Source of the DNA: Bacteroidota bacterium
Lineage (GTDB): Bacteria > Bacteroidota > Rhodothermia > Rhodothermales > UBA10348
Length of the DNA stretch: 11,258 nucleotides
NCBI GenBank assembly: GCA_027620595.1
Contig: JAQCDI010000047.1
Coordinates: 1 to 11,258, forward strand
Reading direction: 5' to 3'
The notes under the pieces are model-generated. The model saw only the letters and a program-made list of their open reading frames with translations. It had not been told where the DNA came from and ran no database searches. Positions 7,481 through 11,258 of the stretch are shown one piece after another. How positions within the stretch are numbered: the stretch's first letter is position 1; each line of letters opens with the position of its first letter. The position numbers were made by a program, and so were the translations under genes.

Positions 7481-10255
7481 ATGCGTCTACAGTCCTTCTT
7501 TTTCCTCTTCCTCCTGCTCTTCACGGCCCAGCTGGGATATGCCCAGGGCAAGATTGCCGGTCGCATCACGGATGCGAATACGGGTGAGGCGCTGATCGGG
7601 GTGAACGTGGTCATCGACGGTACCACCCAGGGTACCACCACCGATATCGATGGCAACTACATCATCCTGAACGTGCGGCCCGGGGAGTACACCCTGAGGT
7701 TCTCCTACATCGGGTTCTCCACGCAGTTGATCTCGGGTATCCGGGTGTCTACGGGCCAGACAACCCGATATGATCTCGAACTGCGTGAGGAGATCATCGA
7801 AGGGGAAGAAATCGTGATCCAGGCCGAGCGCCCGCTCGTCCAGAAAGACCTGACATCGTCCAAGAAGACCGTCGTGGCAGAGGAGATCGATGCGCTCCCG
7901 GTAGAGGGTTTCTTCGGCGTCCTGGTTACCCAGGCAGGAGTAAATCAGGGGCCTGACGGGGCCATCCACATCCGCGGTGGCCGGTCCAATGAGGTCTCCT
8001 ACCTGGTGGACGGCATGTCGGTCGGTAACCCGTTCGACACCAACGGGTTGGCCACGTCGGTTGCCGCCGATGCCATCCAGGAGATGACCGTCATATCAGG
8101 CGCCTTCAACGCCGAATACGGCAAGGCCATGTCGGGCATCGTGAACCTGGTCACCAAGGAGGGAGACGAGCGCTACCGCGGGTCGGTCTCCTTCTACGGC
8201 GGGGACAACGTGACCAAGCACTCCGACATCTTCGGTTCGCCCACGAGCACGTCCAATCTGGGACTGAACGTCTTTACATCAGAGGGAACGCTTTCGGGCC
8301 CCCTGCCCTTCTACAAGAAGATGCGGTTCTTCGTGTCGGGACGGTATGACAAGAACGAAGGCACCATCTACGGCCGGGACCTGTTCCTTCCGTCCGACTC
8401 GGCCAACTTTAATGGCAGCCCACGCCTGCTCGAAACCATCCGCGAGTACATACCGGACTATGATGGACCGGCCTGGTACTACGAGATGCACGGCAAGCCG
8501 TGGTACGAGTACGGGGAGGGCGAACCGCTCCCGGGCAAGGATCGCGCACTGAATCCGCGCGAGAGTGGAAACCTGATTGCCAAGTTCAGCATCCGTCCCT
8601 CACGCAGTGGAAAGTTGGAGTACTCCATCCTGATGGATGGCGCGAAACGGAAGCTGTATGATTTCGGATACAAATACAACCCGAACGGAACCGCCACATA
8701 CCGGGATCGCAGCTTCAACCACAGCCTCCACTGGACCCAGACGCTGACGGACCGGGCCTTCTACACGCTCCGTACCTCCTACGCCAGCAATGAGGCCAAG
8801 ACGTTCCTCTACGAAGACCCCTACAACCCGCTGTATGTGTCTTCAGGCAACATCATCGGGTTCCCCGGCAACCAATTCCTCTTTGGTGGCGATCAGAAGG
8901 GGCACACGCGGGAAGCGTCCCGTTCCCTGCGCATCAAAGCAGACATGACGCAGCAGCTGGGGATCATCCATGAAACCAAGTTCGGTTTCGAGGTAGGGCG
9001 CCATTCGCTCGATCGACGCAACTTCGTCATCCTCTACGACGGGGACAATTACACGAACCCCACCGTGCCGCCGGAAGACACGCCTGCGCACGATGTCTAT
9101 GTGGACCAGAAGGTGTTCGAGTTCAGCGCCTATGCCCAGGACAAGCTGGAATTCGACGACTTCATCATCAACGCAGGCCTACGCTTCGAGTACTTCCAGC
9201 CCAATGGCGACTTCTTCCCGGACATCCTCAATCCGCCGGTCAAGCCGGGGGAATTTGAGGAGGTGCGCCAACCGGCGGAAGCCACCGTTCTGCTGATGCC
9301 GCGCCTGGGCGTCTCCTTCCCGATCACCGAGACGGGTATCATCCACTTCAGCTACGGGCATTTTGCGCAGATGCCGAGCCTGCGCAACCTGTACCTCAAC
9401 CCGGAATTCGAGTTCAGCCTCTCCTCTGCGCCCACGTTCGGCAACACGAACATGCGGCCGGAGCGCACGGTGCAATACGAGATCGGAATGCAGCAGGGTC
9501 TGACCGACCAGCTGGCGTTCACGATCACCGGTTTCTACAAGGACATCAGGGATTACCTGGCCCTGCAGACCATCCGGTTCAGCACGATCTCCGGTGAGGA
9601 TGTCTACAACATCTACTTGAACCGGGATTACGCCAACGTAAAAGGGGTAACATTCGCCTTGACCAAGCGCCGGGGCCGCCAGGGTATGCTCTCGGCCACG
9701 GTGGATTACACGTTCCAGATTGCAGAAGGCAACAACAACCAAACCAATGCCTTCTTCTTCAACTCCCTCTCAGGACGCGAGAACGAACTTGAACTCATCC
9801 CGCTTTCCTTCGATCAGCGCCACGTGATTTCGAGCACGGTTACCCTGACGGATCCGGGGCGCTGGGGCGCCTCGCTCATCACCTCCTATTCCACAGGGTA
9901 TCCCTACACCCCGCAACTTTTCGACCAGAAGATCGATCAGCTGCCGAACCAGGAGCGCAAACCGAACCTGGTCAAGATGGATGCGCACCTGTACTACGAC
10001 ATGCCGGTGGCGGGCAACGCCTCGGTCCGGTTGTTTGCAAAGGTCTTCAACGTGTTCGATATCCTCAACGAGAACTCCGTGTTCTCGGACACGGGTCGGG
10101 CCACGTATTCACTCAGCGGACAGCGCGGCGTGCATGCATCCTGGGAGCCTGCCTACGGCCTCCCGGGGATAGCCAACCTGGACGAGTACAACACACGGCC
10201 GCACTACTACAGCTCGCCGCGTGAAGTACGCCTGGGCGCCACGGTCAACTTCTGA
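7481..10255 (+). CDS. TonB-dependent outer-membrane receptor with carboxypeptidase-regulatory-like N-terminal domain
   Basis: Outer-membrane active transporter of 924 residues that would use TonB/ExbBD energy to import an unknown ligand. A signal peptide (1-21, ending GYA-QG) leads into a carboxypeptidase-regulatory-like beta-sandwich (about 23-101), recognised by GRITDANTGEALIGVNV and TTTDIDGNY, the usual N-terminal extension of Bacteroidota receptors. The plug domain (about 118-228) has IRGGRSNEVSYLVDG and ends near GIVNLVTKEG. The remainder is the beta-barrel, closing on VRLGATVNF with the terminal Phe typical of outer-membrane proteins. I chose the ATG at 7481 because it starts the signal peptide directly; an in-frame ATG at 7376 lies upstream of the terminator and would put the hairpin inside the gene. 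The secreted-protein gene 46 bases downstream is probably co-transcribed. There is no SusD-like partner in the window, so a polysaccharide-utilisation role is not supported. Confidence 0.93.
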   Translation: MRLQSFFFLFLLLFTAQLGYAQGKIAGRITDANTGEALIGVNVVIDGTTQGTTTDIDGNYIILNVRPGEYTLRFSYIGFSTQLISGIRVSTGQTTRYDLELREEIIEGEEIVIQAERPLVQKDLTSSKKTVVAEEIDALPVEGFFGVLVTQAGVNQGPDGAIHIRGGRSNEVSYLVDGMSVGNPFDTNGLATSVAADAIQEMTVISGAFNAEYGKAMSGIVNLVTKEGDERYRGSVSFYGGDNVTKHSDIFGSPTSTSNLGLNVFTSEGTLSGPLPFYKKMRFFVSGRYDKNEGTIYGRDLFLPSDSANFNGSPRLLETIREYIPDYDGPAWYYEMHGKPWYEYGEGEPLPGKDRALNPRESGNLIAKFSIRPSRSGKLEYSILMDGAKRKLYDFGYKYNPNGTATYRDRSFNHSLHWTQTLTDRAFYTLRTSYASNEAKTFLYEDPYNPLYVSSGNIIGFPGNQFLFGGDQKGHTREASRSLRIKADMTQQLGIIHETKFGFEVGRHSLDRRNFVILYDGDNYTNPTVPPEDTPAHDVYVDQKVFEFSAYAQDKLEFDDFIINAGLRFEYFQPNGDFFPDILNPPVKPGEFEEVRQPAEATVLLMPRLGVSFPITETGIIHFSYGHFAQMPSLRNLYLNPEFEFSLSSAPTFGNTNMRPERTVQYEIGMQQGLTDQLAFTITGFYKDIRDYLALQTIRFSTISGEDVYNIYLNRDYANVKGVTFALTKRRGRQGMLSATVDYTFQIAEGNNNQTNAFFFNSLSGRENELELIPLSFDQRHVISSTVTLTDPGRWGASLITSYSTGYPYTPQLFDQKIDQLPNQERKPNLVKMDAHLYYDMPVAGNASVRLFAKVFNVFDILNENSVFSDTGRATYSLSGQRGVHASWEPAYGLPGIANLDEYNTRPHYYSSPREVRLGATVNF

Positions 10256-10301
10256 CCCTCGCCCTCCCCACCCTCTTTTTCCTACTCTTGCCTTGAGTCG
10301 A

Positions 10302-11258
10302 ATGAAGTATCGTGCAGCGACCCTGCTCCTTTTCGCCCTCCTGATGGCTTTCCCGACCGTGTCGGGCGCCCAGGACCGCGAACGGGGCCAGGACTATGAC
10401 CAGCTCCGCCAATGGATCAATCGCCAGACCGCCAAGGGTGGCAGTCCGGCCATTGCCGACTGTTTCGAGGATAACACCGATCGCCGTGACGTCATCCTGA
10501 ATGGCAACCGGATCACGACCCAGATCCTGAACTTCGGGTCGATCTCGGCGCCCGGAAACACGATTACCGACATCGTTTGGAATGGACTCGGCTATGGCTA
10601 TGAGTTCGGTCCGTTCGTGGCTGCCGAGATCGTGGATGAAGGCCGCCGGGATCCGAAGAGCGTTCTCAAGGTGGACGAGAACGGGCAACCCGTACTGGAC
10701 GGGAACGGACAGCCCATCTACGTGATGCACATCATCTCGGACGGTATCGCCTCCAACGGCGGAGAAGTCTCCCCCGATGGTTCGGAACGTTGGGGTTGGC
10801 ACCCCATCCCCTGTGCGCAGCCGGTGGGCGGATTTGCAGGTATCGAGGTGGTCAGTCCCGAATCGGATGAGATCCCCGTCTCAGACGCCGTGGACGACAA
10901 CCTCGACGGGAAACCCGATTCGTGGCCCACGAGCTGGTACAATGACAACCTGAAGGAGTACGTATGGCCGGGCGCGCTGCAGCAGGGAGCTTCCAACGCC
11001 GACAAGGAAGCCCTCTACTTCATGAATGACTATGCCAACCGGGAATTCCAGTATTACCCCTTCCCGTCGGATTCCACGAAGCGTGGACTGGGTCTGGAAG
11101 TCGAGGTTCGCCTGTACCAATGGGCCAATCCGTTGGCTGAGGACGCCATTTTCCTGGTCTACAAGATCTCGAACAAGAGCGAAAAGGACCTCGAGAACGT
11201 GACCTTCGGAATGTGGGGCGACCCGCATGTCGGAGGCCCCGGTGACTGGGCCGACGAC
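10302..11258 (+). CDS. Secreted protein of unrecognised function, 3' partial
   Basis: An open frame of 319 codons runs from the ATG at 10302 to the right edge without a stop, so the gene is truncated by the window. The N-terminus is a clean signal peptide (1-23: basic MKYR, a hydrophobic core, cleavage near SGA-QD). Visible features are NRITTQILNFGSIS (69-82), FVAAEIVDE (105-113), a DDNLDGKPDSWP stretch (198-209) that may be an Asp-loop metal site, EALYFMNDYAN (236-246) and a beta-rich part from about 263 (GLGLEVEVRLYQW, then FLVYKISNKS). From memory this resembles large exported proteins, often with a T9SS tail, found next to TonB-dependent receptors in Rhodothermota- and Ignavibacteria-like genomes; no function is known to me. 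A T9SS tail would lie beyond the edge. The leader at 10256-10301 is pyrimidine-rich with no Shine-Dalgarno and no terminator, supporting co-transcription with the receptor. Confidence 0.85.
   Translation, partial: MKYRAATLLLFALLMAFPTVSGAQDRERGQDYDQLRQWINRQTAKGGSPAIADCFEDNTDRRDVILNGNRITTQILNFGSISAPGNTITDIVWNGLGYGYEFGPFVAAEIVDEGRRDPKSVLKVDENGQPVLDGNGQPIYVMHIISDGIASNGGEVSPDGSERWGWHPIPCAQPVGGFAGIEVVSPESDEIPVSDAVDDNLDGKPDSWPTSWYNDNLKEYVWPGALQQGASNADKEALYFMNDYANREFQYYPFPSDSTKRGLGLEVEVRLYQWANPLAEDAIFLVYKISNKSEKDLENVTFGMWGDPHVGGPGDWADD

Noticed and set aside
7619..7643. Short direct repeat of GGTACCACC in the receptor gene
   Set aside because: It encodes the common GTTQGTTTD turn of carboxypeptidase-regulatory-like domains and is explained by protein sequence; not a mobile or regulatory repeat.
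9179..9742. A 187-codon minus-strand frame within the receptor gene
   Set aside because: It lies wholly inside the receptor barrel coding region and its sequence shows no domain or signal; a shadow frame.
7481..10255. SusC-type receptor of a polysaccharide-utilisation locus
   Set aside because: There is no SusD-like gene next to it, the downstream gene lacks a lipobox, and the only hydrolase-like gene nearby is in a separate unit on the other strand.
10245..10802. A 185-codon minus-strand frame covering the receptor end and the start of the last gene
   Set aside because: The opposite strand encodes a clear signal peptide and secreted protein, and this frame overlaps both genes without any recognisable motif.

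Overview
The window comes from a GC-rich genome of the Bacteroidota/Rhodothermota type. Three things point there. Two proteins end in type IX secretion (T9SS) type A sorting tails. The TonB-dependent receptor has an N-terminal carboxypeptidase-regulatory-like domain. Most starts lack a Shine-Dalgarno sequence. The high GC favours a Rhodothermales-like bacterium over a typical Bacteroidetes; that placement is inference, with no marker gene to confirm it.

Layout: (1) Left end, + strand: a large membrane sensor histidine kinase of the LytS type (cut by the left edge) and, 27 bases later, a LytTR response regulator, forming a two-component pair. (2) A convergent minus-strand gene for a secreted GHL10-type glycoside-hydrolase-like protein with a fibronectin III-like module and a T9SS tail. 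(3) A 139-base divergent promoter region. (4) A + strand gene for a secreted protein with seven FG-GAP/VCBS-type Asp-rich repeats and a T9SS tail, ending in a strong intrinsic terminator. (5) A TonB-dependent outer-membrane receptor followed 46 bases later by a secreted protein of unrecognised function that runs off the right edge with its frame open.

Taken together this is a cell-envelope and secretion neighbourhood: an outer-membrane transporter, three exported proteins (two visibly tagged for T9SS), and a membrane-sensing two-component system that might regulate them. No sequence shows the regulator acts on these neighbours. I saw no tRNA, rRNA, CRISPR array, insertion sequence, phage gene or defence module. 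All gaps between genes are under 150 bases. Nothing here is clearly a new system. The most interesting items are the PDZ plus multi-helix sensor kinase, the predicted seven-bladed Asp-rich propeller, and the uncharacterised secreted partner of the receptor.
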